Shown here in pieces: positions 39,001 through 51,569 of a stretch of 64,000 nucleotides of DNA (position 1 is its first letter; the number at the start of each line of letters is the position of its first letter). The notes below the pieces were generated by a model. That model was not told the origin of the DNA and searched no databases. It saw only the letters and a program-made list of their open reading frames with translations. The DNA lies in assembly GCA_028551475.1 (NCBI GenBank), contig CM052360.1:7552501-7616500 (forward strand). The letters run 5' to 3'. The position numbers and the translations under genes were made by a program. The DNA comes from Casuarina equisetifolia (Eukaryota > Streptophyta > Magnoliopsida > Fagales > Casuarinaceae).

Positions 39001-41446
39001 AATGAAACAAGTCCACCAGCAGTCCCCATAAGTTTAGCTGCAACAGCACTCCCAACAATTGCTGAAAGATTTGGTGCAATATATCCCATTCGACTTTCAA
39101 CAAAATCAAGTACCTTTTTCTTGGAAGCATCAAGAGCAAGAGCTCGATCACAAGCATCAATTGTTTTATTAAGAATTTCTTCAGGAAGTGGCTTGCCACT
39201 TGTAGTTGATGCTGTGACTGACACAACCATAATAATAGCTGATGGTAGAAGTCCTTCCAGATCAACTAGGGTCAAATCCATTTCATTCCCAATCTTCTTA
39301 ACAACACGAGCATAATCAATTGGATGATGTACAAGGGATTCAAGCTCTGGAAATTTCAACCGGTACTTGTCACGAATAAAATTGTGGATAATAACGATTT
39401 CATTCTCAATGTCAACAGACAGAGCATTACAGTCCACGATCAGCTGGTACTCAGGATCATCCTCCAAGACCATTCCCTGATTTGAGATATCAGAACCCTT
39501 CTCGAGCGCATCTTCCACTTTCTGCCAAGCAGTATAAATCAATATGGCAATTCCAGTGAATGAACAAAGCACGGAAAAAATTAGAATCATAAGCCTAAAC
39601 CCAGCAGGAAGGTATTTGAAAGGCACAAAAAGAACCAGGGGAAAACCAGAGAAAGGGACCACACTAAATCTCCAGAACACACAAGCTTTGAAACAAACAA
39701 ATTCATTGCTAAAATGGAAAATATCACATCAACAAGAAGGAAACATGAAAATAAAGCAAAGGAAGCATATAAGTTTTATTTTTATTTTTTTTAGCTTCAT
39801 GGCACATATCATGGTTAAACTAAAAGCACATGCAAGATAAGAAAATAACCTGCATAATATCAACAAATCTCTGGGTTTGCTGCAATTTCGAAACACTATC
39901 GAGATCATCATAGTTAAGATTTTCTATGTCTGCTATATCCCCATCAACATCTTCCTCCATATTTCCAGCATCAACATCCTCTTCCTCCTGAAAGAATACA
40001 ACAACATAATTGTAAATGATGCCAAATCAACAAATATTTACCAAAGAGCGTCACAGAAATGGTGATATCTTTTCCACAAAAGAGAGAAGCTCACAATAAG
40101 ATCAGCTTCATTGTCAGATAGCTCATCAAGGTCTGCAAGGAAAGAATCGGCAAGAGTTGCCTGCAGTTCACAAACAATAAGTTAAAAAAATAACATTAAT
40201 AATTTAAAAGATGAAAAACTATTAAGTATGGAAATCCTATTGACGCAAGAGTTGCCTGCAATTTTTTGCATTCAATTAGTTTATCACACTTTTATGCAAG
40301 ATCTCATGCCAAAAACTCAGAAGAAGAAGATCATCAAATGGTCCAGCCTAATCACAAGCATGCCAAACCATTGAACATTATGTCACTATCTTAGGCAGTT
40401 TTCCATCAACACAACAACAAAGACACGAAAAATGAATAGCAAATCCAAGTTGAAATATTAAATTCTTTTTTAATTATTTCAGTCATACCCTTCTTTAATG
40501 CAGATTACAACATAAATTATGCAACACAGATCAAGTTATTAACAATGAAGTGACTACTAAAGCTGAACTGCCTTTGGCTTTCTTCAAAAAAGGATTAAAA
40601 CTCCCAAACTCCAGATAGCAGGGTAAAGAACCCAGAAGGCATCCTATTTGTTTGAGAAAAGAAAAAATGAAGATGAAGTTTCTAGAAATGGTTCCACCAT
40701 AAAATGTCACACATGGCCAGTAACAAGGCATCTCAAGCAACCGAAGTATAACCAAGTAGGAAAGATTCCAAATCTGAGCTACTTACAAAACACTTGTGTT
40801 GTTTGTATGCTTATTAATCAACTCAAAAACTTAGGTATGAAATATTTTCTCAATTTCTTTAAAAGAAACATAGCTGGCGTAAATGAGCCTTGGAATACTG
40901 ATGTTCCCAACATCAAGCTGGTGATTGTAACTGCCACAAAAAAATTCCATTTGCCAACTGGAACAGATTCAAGGAAACTAATAGCCAACTAAAAATCATA
41001 AACCACTCAACAAGAAATAGTTTTAAATGCCTCCAAAACATCGTTTACTAGAAAACTCTAGCAACACGGCCCTAAGCATGCCAGGACAAATGGCAAAGCA
41101 CACCATGCAAAACGAAAGCTATGCTAAAACAAATTGTCAAGAAGTTCCTTGCAGCAATTCATAACATAACATCCCAACGCCAAAGTCCAGTAAGCGAAAG
41201 TATCAGAGTTAACCTTCCATCTACTGCAAATCATTATACTCCAAAATATATGAGCTCCGCATAGAGTTACATTCATAAAATCCTCATTAGGACATTGTAT
41301 ATAGTGGCTTCAAAATATGTTGCACAAAATTCACACACAATCAACAAAACAATTTAAGCAAATACTCTATAATCTCCACTTCACCAACAATAACGCGCAA
41401 CGTAAAACACGAAAATTAGAAATTAACTAAATTAATCACTAACCAT
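36092..41446 (-). CDS. PRP31: U4/U6 snRNP pre-mRNA splicing factor PRP31
   Basis: Core spliceosomal protein that binds the U4 snRNA/15.5K complex and bridges U4/U6 to U5. CDS = complement(36092..36199, 37621..37696, 37901..38003, 38453..38523, 38629..39521, 39850..39987, 40095..40160, 41444..41446), 485 residues, the length I recall for the Arabidopsis protein. The first coding exon is the ATG alone; next comes ATLADSFLADLDELSDNEAD, an acidic region, the NOSIC part (FIRDKYRLKFPELESLV), the Nop domain (GYIAPNLSAIVGSAVAAKLM, KNLAGFSTATSQFRVGYIEQ), a basic PKKKRGGRRLRKMKER nuclear signal and a C-terminus ending SETGTFSKIKRI. The hydrophobic start of the long minus-strand frame above 39521 is intron and is not part of the protein. 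It faces PRIN2 head to head. Confidence 0.93.
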
Positions 41447-41898
41447 TCTTTCAAAGTCGAAGTGACGAAGCGCAGATGGAGTTCAATCTCTAGGGTTTTC
41501 CCTGAATTCTCAAAGAAAAAAACAGAGAAAGAAGGTTAGTAACCTAAATCACCAAACAGACAGCAAACACTAATGGGAGAGAAAGGCAAGAGAGCTGAAT
41601 ACCGAGACGGAAATCTTCGTGACACAACTCGAGCACAGGGGAACCGGGAACTAACCGACTCGACGAGGAGAAGAGATTCCTTTTTATTTGATTTATTTAT
41701 TTCAATGATTTTTCATCCTTTCATCCTTCGGATTCGATATTGTGGACCGAAATGAGGACCTGCCAAGCCCAACTTTCTTTGGACTTTTACTTTTTAAATC
41801 CAGCCCATAACGACGATATGATGGAATATCCAGTGCCAAAAACCAAGTGCTTGGCTCATTCAAACTGCAGCGTTCTTAACCTGCACCACCAAATGCAA
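41447..41898. promoter_or_regulatory. short divergent intergenic region, possible bidirectional promoter
   Basis: The start codons of PRP31 (minus) and the PRIN2-like gene (plus) are 452 bp apart, so both promoters and 5' UTRs must lie here or overlap. Individual elements were not identified. Confidence 0.5.
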
Positions 41899-44698
41899 AT
41901 GGCGCTTTTCACCTCCAACCCAATCTCCACACCGGTACCAATTCCCGCGAAATTTAACGCTCTTATCCTGCGCACTCCATGCCTTATCCTAAGCCCATGT
42001 GCTTCTAGGACTTCTTCCTCCGTTCTCTCTGCAAAACGACTCTCCCAATCTGCCTTCGCAAACCCCGTGCGAGCCTCACCGCCCCGCCAGTACGTGTACC
42101 CCGACCCCATTCCGGAATTCGCAAAAGCTGTGAGCACGACACGGCGTTCGTGATATAAATGAATTTTTGCGAATTTTGTTGATGTTAACGTGTTTACTAT
42201 GATGTGTTGTGATGCATAATGTTGCAGGAGACCCGGAAATTCAGGGCTGAGCTTGTGAGGAAGCTTTTGGAGGAGGAAGAAGCATTCGGGGATGACCTTG
42301 ATACGGTCGTCGATGTATGTGCAGAGGTAGGTTCTCTTTTACTTTGCTCACCAAATTCTGAGAGCGATATTGTTAGTTGGTGTTGGTTGATTTAAGAATC
42401 TGATTCATGGTGGATCCTTACTATTGAGAAGTGAGTTTCATTGTGATGCTGGGTAATCATCTGAACGAGTTGGGCACTATGATTGATTTCGCCAGAGAAT
42501 GAAATGTATCAATGGCGGATTTTCGGTTCTCCGAGAGAAATTCAAGTGGGTGTCATTATATACCGTATTTTTCGCTGGCTGATTTTGCTATTCTCGCATC
42601 AAGTAGTACTTGAGCACTAGCCACTAGTGAAAAAGTCTGAGCGAGCGACATTGCAGACAAAAGATGTTGGCTTGAGTTGTATGAGACTCAAGGAGATTTC
42701 TAAGAGAGAAGTGGCTCAGGTTCTTGGAACAATTGCGAAGCTCTATAATATTGAATATCTTTCTAGCCCATGTACCTTTTTTTGGGAGGATAGTGATTTC
42801 ATATTCTGTGGTTAGTGCTGCCAAAGAAAAAATAAAGTTTCAAGCCTGGCAATCACTCCTTTCCATCCCACTGGATCTAGCAGGCAACATCTACCTACAC
42901 AAGCTCGATCAGGGGTCGGGAATCCTCTTAGGTTACACTAGTAGTTGTCTCGTTGACAAAAAGAAACCTCTGTCTGTAGGAACCAAACTTTTGTAGCTGG
43001 GGAAATAGTACACGCCTGTGCCAGTAGTAGATTAATTGGATTGAACTGTTCTCTCTAATCTTCCTTTTTCGAAGGTGTAAGTCAAAGAATAGGCAAATAG
43101 GCGACTCTCTGGTCTTTTAGGAAGTGGTGCTAGTCAGTCTGGCGATTCAATTAGTCTTTGGAGGTCTTGTGTTAGCAAGGAATGTATGTGTTAGTTAGAG
43201 GAACTCAACGGGATATACCATCGAATCGGATCTTAGAGAAGTATCGGTCTTCGTCCACACCTAGGACAGGGAAGAGGCAATGAAATTGATGAATGAATGC
43301 ATTAGAGGGATTATTTTCTAGCCTAGTTCTTCCACATGAATACCATATGATAAAAAGAAAGACCGATTTACCTGTGTTAAGGATAGTGCACTAGAATCAA
43401 TAGAATCAGAATCCGATGTGAAATAAGATAGTAATAGAATTAGCTCTATGATATGATATGCAATGGCTTCAATGGAGTGAATGCTTGTACTCCTAGTTGT
43501 ACTATAATACCATATTAGAAGAAGGAAAGATATGATATAAGAAAGAAAGTTCAGAGTTTAGATTGAATGCTTGCTATCAGTGCATTATATGTCCTAGTTG
43601 TATCTTCCTTTTGTTATTTCAATCTCAGAATTGTATCGAGTCTCTCTATAAGAGGTCGTCTCTTATGGCAGCGTGCAAAAGGTTCTAATTGCAATGCTTG
43701 TCATTATCAGCATATGAACCATAATCTGAGTTTTTCCAGCATGCTTAAATCAGATTGCTCCTAATCTCAATTAGGATAGTTTTGAGGGTACTGATTACTG
43801 ATTCCGCTAAAATAAGGAAGTATTTATTATCTTTCTTTTCTCTTAGGAGGCGTAGCTTTTGCTTGACTTTTGAAAACGGTTCAAAGAATTTCTATCGCCT
43901 GGTAACAACAAAATAGGGAATTAAGATATTGAAGTGAAACTTGCTAATTTGGTTACGCACTAATAAGATAGTAGATTTTGTATCTTCCTCTTGTTGTTTC
44001 AGGGACAGGATTTTATGATGTCTATCTATTAAATGTGATCTCTTATGGATACTTTGCAAAAATTTCTGATTGCTAAATGAGAATGCTCGTCATTATCAGC
44101 GTATGAAGCATGATCTGAATTTTGGAGTGACGGCAGCTTGCTTAAACCACCACTGTTCCTAAGTTGTGATAGTTTTCATGGTTCCGATTCTGCCGAAATA
44201 TGCAAGCATATATTCCCTTTTCTTTTTGTCTTAGGGGGCATCGCTTCTGCTTGAATTGACGATAGTTCAATAATTGACCCCCAAAAGAAATATCCGACCC
44301 AACTGCAAAATCTGTACTACTTTCAGACAGCTTTCTTCCGATTGTTGTAACTTTATACGAACGTTTGGCCCATTGCTGTTAATGTTTGGCGTATTATCCA
44401 TAATTGTCATGCCCTTACCTGAGAGCGAAAGATTTGGATGAACTAGTTGAATTTTCTTTTGCGAGGTAACAAGCATATAAATGCATGGCAGATCTTTGGC
44501 GAATTCTTGCACAAGGAATACGGAGGACCCGGGACATTATTGGTGGAGCCTTTCACCATTATGCTGGTTGCTCTCAATAAGAGAAAATTACCTGGAGCAC
44601 CTTTGGCAGCGAGAGCATCCCTATTGTGGGCTCAAAACTATGTCGATCAGGACTGGGAAGTTTGGAACTCTACACAACGACGTGATTTCTTTTCGTAA
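41899..44698 (+). CDS. PRIN2: PLASTID REDOX INSENSITIVE 2-like chloroplast protein
   Basis: Plastid-targeted small protein; in Arabidopsis PRIN2 supports transcription by the plastid-encoded RNA polymerase in redox signalling. CDS = 41899..42129, 42228..42326, 44492..44698; 178 residues. The N-terminus MALFTSNPISTPVPIPAKFN is Ser/Pro-rich and lacks acids, as in a transit peptide. The mature part begins near YVYPDPIPEFAKAETRKFRA and includes FGDDLDTVVDVCAEIFGEFL, HKEYGGPGTLLVEPFT and LPGAPLAARASLLWAQNYVD. An upstream in-frame ATG two codons earlier is possible. Identity rests on remembered PRIN2 sequence and is good but not certain. Intron 2 is unusually long (2165 bp) and contains a repeat pair and organelle-like DNA. 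Confidence 0.82.
43600..44257. repeat. direct duplication inside PRIN2 intron 2
   Basis: The segment at about 43600-43870 recurs at about 43980-44257 (offset 380 bp) with roughly 20-25 percent differences by eye. Shared landmarks are GTATCTTCCTYTTGTT, CTCTTATGG, GTCATTATCAGCRTATGAA and a closing GCTTYTGCTTGA. No function is suggested. Confidence 0.7.
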
Positions 44699-45560
44699 TT
44701 CTTGTTATTAGTTAAGTTAACGTCTCTTGTGTTTTTATACTCCGATTCACCTTTGATGATGTCGAAGGAAAATATGGAGGCAAGATCTGTATCCAGAACT
44801 ATATATTACATTCAATACAATGTGAGATTCGTTGCTCCTTTTCTAGCTATATGGATGTCGGGTTTGAATCTGGGGCAGTGGTTGAGGATGAATTAGAAAT
44901 CTTTGCACCTCCATGGGTTTCGCAGATCTATTTGCACACTTTGGAGTCCTTTGTAGAACATTCAGGTAATGAAAATGGCACTCCACTACTTTTATGAACA
45001 CACTGCACCTTACAATTTGAGTGTCGGACGAGTACCAGACTTCCCTCAGCTTCCTCCCTCAGAGATGCTCTGTAATGAGGGGCGCCAAGATTTCGACCTC
45101 ATTGAGGTAGAGTTCGTTGAAGATGTCCTTACACGGGGTCTTTCACGTTTCATTACCTGAGATTTATGGTGAGATAATAGGATAAGTACTATGAATGAAA
45201 AAGAAAAGTTTTCAAATAAAGAAGAAATCTTTTGGATGGCGTTATCTGCAATTAAGCTTCTTCTGACTGTAGATAAAGCAAACAGCAGACCCTTATCTTC
45301 TCGGGTAATTTAATTTTGGTGTCAAATCAAGAATCAAAGAGAAATGGAGTTGGACCGTTGGCTGAAACTGGGTCACTGATCTGTAGTTTTAAATTGGCTT
45401 TGATCTGTATAATCTTTTCAAATAATGGATTCTCTGTATGTTTTCGACAAGAAGGATTAGATGCTCTTGTTCTGTCTGAAGAAATAGACAGCTCCAGTAA
45501 GCCCAAATAAATAATTGAAGCCAGTTCAGTATTCTAGAGATTGTCACAGTATTAAAAGCT
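44699..45560. other. 3' flank between convergent PRIN2 and DUF4228 genes
   Basis: A plus-strand frame at 44969-45160 reads MALHYFYEHTAPYNLSVGRV and on, and another frame just upstream shows LEIFAPPWVSQIYLHTLESF. The composition looks protein-like, yet stops separate the pieces and I do not recognise a family. This could be a decayed exon remnant. Confidence 0.3.
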
Positions 45561-46139
45561 TTATGATGCCAGATACCAGCTAAAAAGAGCGTCACAGCTA
45601 ATAAAACCGGATGATAATGGCTTTCTGATCAATACCTGGCATGTTTTCTCCTTGTCGGACTTCTCTCCGGCCTCACAACTTGAACTGTGCTTCTCAGACT
45701 CTGTCGGTGGCTTCTCAGATGATTCGGGCTGTTGTTGCTTCGCTTTGGCATACTTTTTGGCCCGTAAGACCTTCATAACCTCTGCAACCGGCGACAAACA
45801 TCGAAGATGTTTAGTCAAAACAAGTAACATATTCTCCAAAAACTGACTCTCCTCTTCACCAGAAAACACGAGCATACCTTGAGAAGTTACGAGCCGATAA
45901 GCATGACCAAGAGCAAGAGTATCATTCGGCCGGAGAAGCTTAACGCGGGTGAAACGCACGGCCTTCTGGTCCTGGTTCTCTTCCTCCGGCACCGGCAAGG
46001 GGATGATCAAAGAAACATAATGACCCGGGTTCATCTTCATCACCTCACTAGCGCTCACTGGCCAATACATCCTCTCTATCTTCCCACTGGGATGCTGTAT
46101 CACCAGGGCCGCAGCATCTATGGCCTGACAATTCCCCAT
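45561..46139 (-). CDS. DUF4228 (PADRE) domain protein
   Basis: Plant-specific small protein of a family whose members often respond to stress or pathogens; the molecular role is unknown. The frame starts MGNCQAIDAAALVIQHPSGK, with an N-terminal Met-Gly-Asn that fits N-myristoylation, followed by the family core ERMYWPVSASEVMKMNPGHY, VRFTRVKLLRPNDTLALGHA and YRLVTSQ, then a lysine- and glutamine-rich tail (VMKVLRAKKYAKAKQQQPES). As an uninterrupted frame it gives 192 residues. The last 25 residues or so after KEKTCQ look unlike the family, and a donor-like CAG/GTATTG at that point may mean a second exon that I could not find. Confidence 0.8.
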   Translation of the reverse strand: MGNCQAIDAAALVIQHPSGKIERMYWPVSASEVMKMNPGHYVSLIIPLPVPEEENQDQKAVRFTRVKLLRPNDTLALGHAYRLVTSQGMLVFSGEEESQFLENMLLVLTKHLRCLSPVAEVMKVLRAKKYAKAKQQQPESSEKPPTESEKHSSSCEAGEKSDKEKTCQVLIRKPLSSGFISCDALFSWYLAS

Positions 46140-49100
46140 CTCTCTCTCGACCCTTGTCTGCTTTTCCTCTCTGGACCCGAAAATGAAAGGTGACGATGCG
46201 GAAGAAAGATAAGGAGAAGAAGAAGAAGAAAGGAAGGAGGTGGAGTAAGAAGAAGTATCTTTCTAAACAGATCCCCCACCTCAACAGAGTGCTAAAACGG
46301 GGTCTTATTCTGCTGGCCGTCCCAACTAACTTATACAAGAGACTCATATATAGAAATTATCAAATCGTCATTAAACGGCACGATATAATAATTCCCCAAA
46401 ATGGATTTTAAAACGACAACCAGTAGGCACCGGCACGGCCAAAGCGGGTGCTACTGCCACGTGGAAAAAGGTCAGAAGGTGGGAATTTGGACGGACTTGC
46501 TCGGCGCTGTCGACGGGATCAAAAGGCTTCGACTGGGAAAATTCAATGGGTTTTAATGTTAACGATGCTTGACCTAACCAAAGCGTACGTGCGGTCTGCA
46601 TAAGATTCCTTTGGACGGACAACGACACCGGACCTCCTTATCCATGTTTCACACGCGCCCCCCTTATCTCTTCGATTTTCTCAAACAAAACGTGTTTTGC
46701 CTTTTTGCAGGAAACGACTGGAAAATTTGTTGAGCTTTGTAGTCTTCTTATCTCTGGGTAATTTCTAGTTTCGTCCATTCTTGGGAAGATGATGATGGTA
46801 TGGAAATCAATGAATTGGGAGCTGGTTCATTCTCTGAAATTAATATTGTTAATCATTAAACTTAGTGGCAAGGCAAAGCCAGCACCCACCGGCTACTTGC
46901 TCAAATATTAAACGCTTATGTGCACAGCTTTTTGTGAAGGTTTCAAAGTCCAAAGCAAAATTAAGTAAACTCAAAGTGACATCTTGGAAAATGATTATCG
47001 TGATGCTTTCACTTAGTATAAGCAACGTAGGCTTAGGCTTCTTCCCCACGATCTGAGCTTCGTTTGAATGATATATAAGGTTGTGGAAAGCGATGTAGAC
47101 CAAATCATTAGAGCACAGCGGGATAAAATAAGTGTCAGGCAACGCCCGAATAATCCAACAAAGGCAGCTACCCAAGTTGACTTATCTATGTGCCATTTGG
47201 AGGATTTAACCCGACTGCATACCTCACCAACTCCAGCCGCACTGTCGGTTTTGAGCCACGGATCGCGAAACAAAGGGCTTGGAAGGTTCGGGGAATGAGA
47301 TTCGGAGTAGTTTTTTTTATTGACTGCTGCTGGGTTATGAGTAAAGTTCAGACAGAAGAGATGAGCTAATGAAGATCCGGGAGTTCTGCAACTCTGGTTA
47401 AACTAAGCGTATGAGTTTCCCGAAGTTGGGGAGATTTTTCTTCAGAGATTTCACATTGCGGACATCTTTGTTTAATGTCAGTCTATGTAAGCCACGTGAA
47501 GTGTTGGAGATCTTTGGTTTGTGTATTAAATGCAGAAACGACTGTTTTCTTGTCCAGGGATGACTCATGTAGGGGACAACACGCTTCACTATAAATGTAT
47601 AAAAGGCCTTAATCTCTAATGGCTACGGGTGCGGCAGCCATTAATAAATATAGAAGATGATGGAATTCAAACCAGTGGTGTTGTTTCAGAAAACCAAGGA
47701 ACCAGAAAGACCAGAGTCTCTGATGTTTATGATTTGCTGCTTGTGGGGGCAGCAAATTTTGGTCCTGTATGGCTGCACTGTGGCTTTTAGACATTCGAAA
47801 TCCTGATTAGCAAACATGGCATCTGAGGGGGCTCTTTTTAGTGGGGTTAATGTTCTTGGTGTAAGGAACATGAATGTAAAAGTTGCTCGCTCCACATTCT
47901 TCCCCCTTAATGCAGAATACAAACAAGTAACTGTCCATTAATCGATTAATCAACTTAATTATGTCGAAGATCTGAGGGACAATGGAAAGAAGAAAAGACA
48001 ACGCAAAGAAACAAACTGCTTTTAGGAACATTCGTTCATGTTCCATACAATGCATTGGGCTTGATTTCAATCTCAGAAGAATAGTCACGTGAAAAGTACA
48101 ACTATTTATACGGAAAATAGGAATCCTAGTAGAGGATGTGAGGATGGTCGTCACAATAAGTAGCAAGTAGGTGAAGTTAAGGTTCGACGAGAGTCCTATA
48201 CCTAACTGATAATATTGTCAATTCCTATCAAATAGGTTAACTCCCTTGAGCCACCAAACGAGTTTTGATTTTCAAGCTAAGAAATGGTGTACAAAATACA
48301 TAAGGTAAGGAAAATTCCTATACCAACACTTTTAAAAAATGACACAGTTTTTCATATCTGAGCTGGAAGGAAGGAGCAAGCTCACAAAATTCCTAGGGGT
48401 TGAGAACTTGAAAGGAGTAGGAAAGACAAGAAAGCTTGGAGCTTGTTGATGGGGACTGAACGGGGGTGGGGGCCATTTTGTAGCCATTCTCAGAGTCAAG
48501 GTTCTTCATGCCAGATAGCAATGAAGCTTGATCTTCACCCCCCGCCCCCGGCTGTCTCATCCCACAGCTTCGACATTTCCGGGATTCTTTTCTGGGGGGA
48601 AGGGAAGATTTTGTGTACTATTAGGCGTCTTATAGTCAATTCATGCAAGTACAGATTTTGGCCACAGTGATTTGGTATTTGGATTCACACGCGTGGCTTC
48701 ATGTACACACTGCTTGCGAAAAACCCACCATCCACCCTTTTTTGCAGATGTCGACCAAAATATGAAAGCTGGTGTTGAATCATTATCTCCAAAGGGAAGT
48801 GCTTCATGCACTAAGCGTCCGCGTAGGCCGTGTAAGTCATTTCTGAATAAAGTGAGATGATCAGAGAATGAAATATTCTCTCCAGCAGCTAATGGAGCAC
48901 TTAATGGTCCTTAACCGGATAATGCAGCATCTCCACAGCGTTTTTTTCAAGTGGGCTAGAACTTCTTTTCCTTAGAAAAGAATAAATCTTTAGGAACCAT
49001 GATGGAGATTTGTCCTACAACAGCTGCAAAACGTATCAAAACGAATATGAAAGTTGCGGCAAAGTATATGACTCAGGACTCTCTTTGATGAAGAATTTAA

Positions 49101-51569
49101 TTAATCAAAGCGATCTCCTTTTGATGAGATCTATACCTCCTCCTTTACTACGACCCGATTATAAAATGATTACGAATCCTGCCATCATGTCATCTGGGCA
49201 ACTTTCTAAGGCATAATTGGGTCAAAACATATGGGTGAACAGCTCGAGAAAAATTCATTTCAATGGCTATAGACGCACCTGCAATCAAGTACCATCCCCT
49301 AAAATCTTAATATTGAACCGATAAAGATTGGGGTGTGATGATTACTCAGTCAAAGGAACCATTTCTACGCCGGCACTTGCGATGCCAATTCCTCCTTAGA
49401 AAAAGATAGAAAAAGTACCACATCAATCAGAAAGTAACTGTTCTGCAAGTTTTTACGTGTCTTTTGCGCAAGGAGGTCAGTCTATGAATTACACTTGGAT
49501 AGCCATGATGCGACACAGATTGAAGACGTACGACCGAGGCAAATGCAGATTGATCCGAATTATTGCCAAGGTGATAACGTCCACTTTACTGCCCTGAGAA
49601 ACAAGGATTGAGACAACGCTTTGCGGTGGTCGCCCTTGTGGGCTGTCTGGTTTTGGATTTTACTCATGTAAAAGACGAGGCTGTCTTAGCTTATGTCGAC
49701 ACACGTCTTTACAATGGCCTAGTTCCTTGCTATAGTAGAGACAACTGAATTAGGTGTCAATCACATGAGTTTTGTCAATAAAAGTCACAGATATTTCACT
49801 TCCTTCCATTTTACTTTTAAATTTCTTCTTCTTTACGGATAATATTGGATTTAAACAATTTATAATAATATTAAGATCCGTACGGAGTCGTTGAGGAGTC
49901 GGGGTTTTCCTCACCAGACGGTGTCTTCCTCATCTTATCTCCGATTTGTCCCATTTCGGCCACCGGCCCTTGACTCTTTGTAATCCATGGCCATTCTACC
50001 AAAAAACCCTACTTGTCACATCCATATGAGTTCTGTCCTTCTTCCTCGTGCGGTTGATCCATCACCTTTTGTCTTAGACGTAACCGCCCTTCCCACCGGC
50101 TTTTTTCCTTTTCCTTTTTCAGGTCCCTGCTGTCCCCTCCACTCCGTTCCACACTCACCATCTCTTGCCTTTCCTCTCCAACCCTACGCCATTGTCTTCG
50201 TTAGCATCACTCTCCCATACAACCCCCCCAACGTTCCCTCTTTTTTTTTTTGGTTCTTTTATTTCTCTTCTCGCTTTCTTTCCATTGTTCTTCGGCTTTA
50301 AAGGTCTTTCCCGTCGTTGTCCCCGGCAATGTCATCGTAGGGGAATTTACCTTTTGGGACATTATTGTCGGTGGCCGCTTTGGAATACACGCAGGGAGTT
50401 TGAAAATATGAAAGAATAGCAGGGGTCACTTCCAGGAAACTTGGTCTCTAATAACAAGTATCAGGGTTAATCGTTTCTGCTTATTAGCACCATTGCATTC
50501 TCAACTCGATTTTATACAGATTAAGCCTTCTTTTGTGATGTCATCCTTAAACCAGGCTTTATGGTCAAGTTTAAGCTTGATTTCAAATTGTTAATTTGAC
50601 AAATACAAATGACACAGCTGGTTTGTTGAAGTGATTTGCTATCCAATCAAATCAAGTGGCCTTTGGTGTATAACCAAGATGGTCTTTGAGTTGAGTTGCA
50701 TCAACTCATAGGCAGAAAAGGCAAGCAAACAAGAGGCAGAAGAGGTTGATGGTCAGAGCTTACCCGTTTGTGCAAATGAGCTAAGCCGTCTTTTAGAGAC
50801 TCCAAACATCATGAAGAATCCTACTGCATGGAAAAGCCACAGAAAAAAGTATTGCCTTTTCGGATGCCGTCAATGGGAAAAACAGTAACAGTAACAGTAA
50901 CAGTAACAGTAACAGTAACAGATGAATAGTGCTTTTGTCAAAAGAGATGAAATCACTACAGACAAAATTTAGGAGTATGTATAATTGGCCAAGGAATGAA
51001 AGGCTGGATGGCTGAGAAAGTTTTAGTTTTGCCAACGGACTCTGACAGAGACATCTCGAGCAATTTCCCAATCTTAGATTCGGTGGAGATTTGCTGAAGT
51101 GACAATATATTCTATCAAATCAAGTGAATGCCTTTCGCGGCGATGATTTACATACAAGAAGCGGATCTGGTTCTCGTGGGCGTGTACGTAAGACTGAGAT
51201 TAAAGCAAGAATTATGAGTCATATGTGAGACTGAGATTAAAGTTCCACGTTTTTGGATTTGAATGATTATTGCTTCATCAAGACTTTATACTTCATCCCT
51301 CGTTTGTGAATTTTCTTTCATAATTGCTTTTGTCGGCATCAAGAAACCATTAGAACTACAGTGGAAGCATGAATAAACAAGCATAAAAGACGGCAATTCT
51401 ACGTCTAGCTACGTGGAAATCATTTCAAGTGGAACCAAAGGGGGGACTGCTCAGGTCCTGCCAGAAGAACATATTCATCTTCTGGGTTAATTTACAGCGG
51501 GCTAAGAATTAAAGATAAAGGGGTAGCATAGTTAGGTCACAGAACTTGAGAAATGCATGTCCCCAGGAA
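46140..51569. other. gene-poor spacer
   Basis: No gene could be supported across 5.4 kb. The first few hundred bases should hold the DUF4228 promoter. A 104-codon plus-strand frame at 49987-50301 is Pro/Phe/Ser-rich and pyrimidine-biased and was not accepted. A hexanucleotide array lies at 50881-50921. Confidence 0.4.
50881..50921. repeat. hexanucleotide microsatellite (AACAGT)n
   Basis: Nearly seven perfect units of AACAGT occur in a row. It lies in the non-coding spacer. Confidence 0.95.

Noticed and set aside
38625..39680. PRP31 protein beginning at the methionine at 39680
   Set aside because: The hydrophobic residues before KVEDALEK are intron; the acceptor at 39522 and the upstream exons give the conserved N-terminus.
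49987..50301. 104-residue Pro/Phe-rich protein
   Set aside because: The composition follows a pyrimidine-rich tract; no domain, no homologue known to me and no supporting structure.
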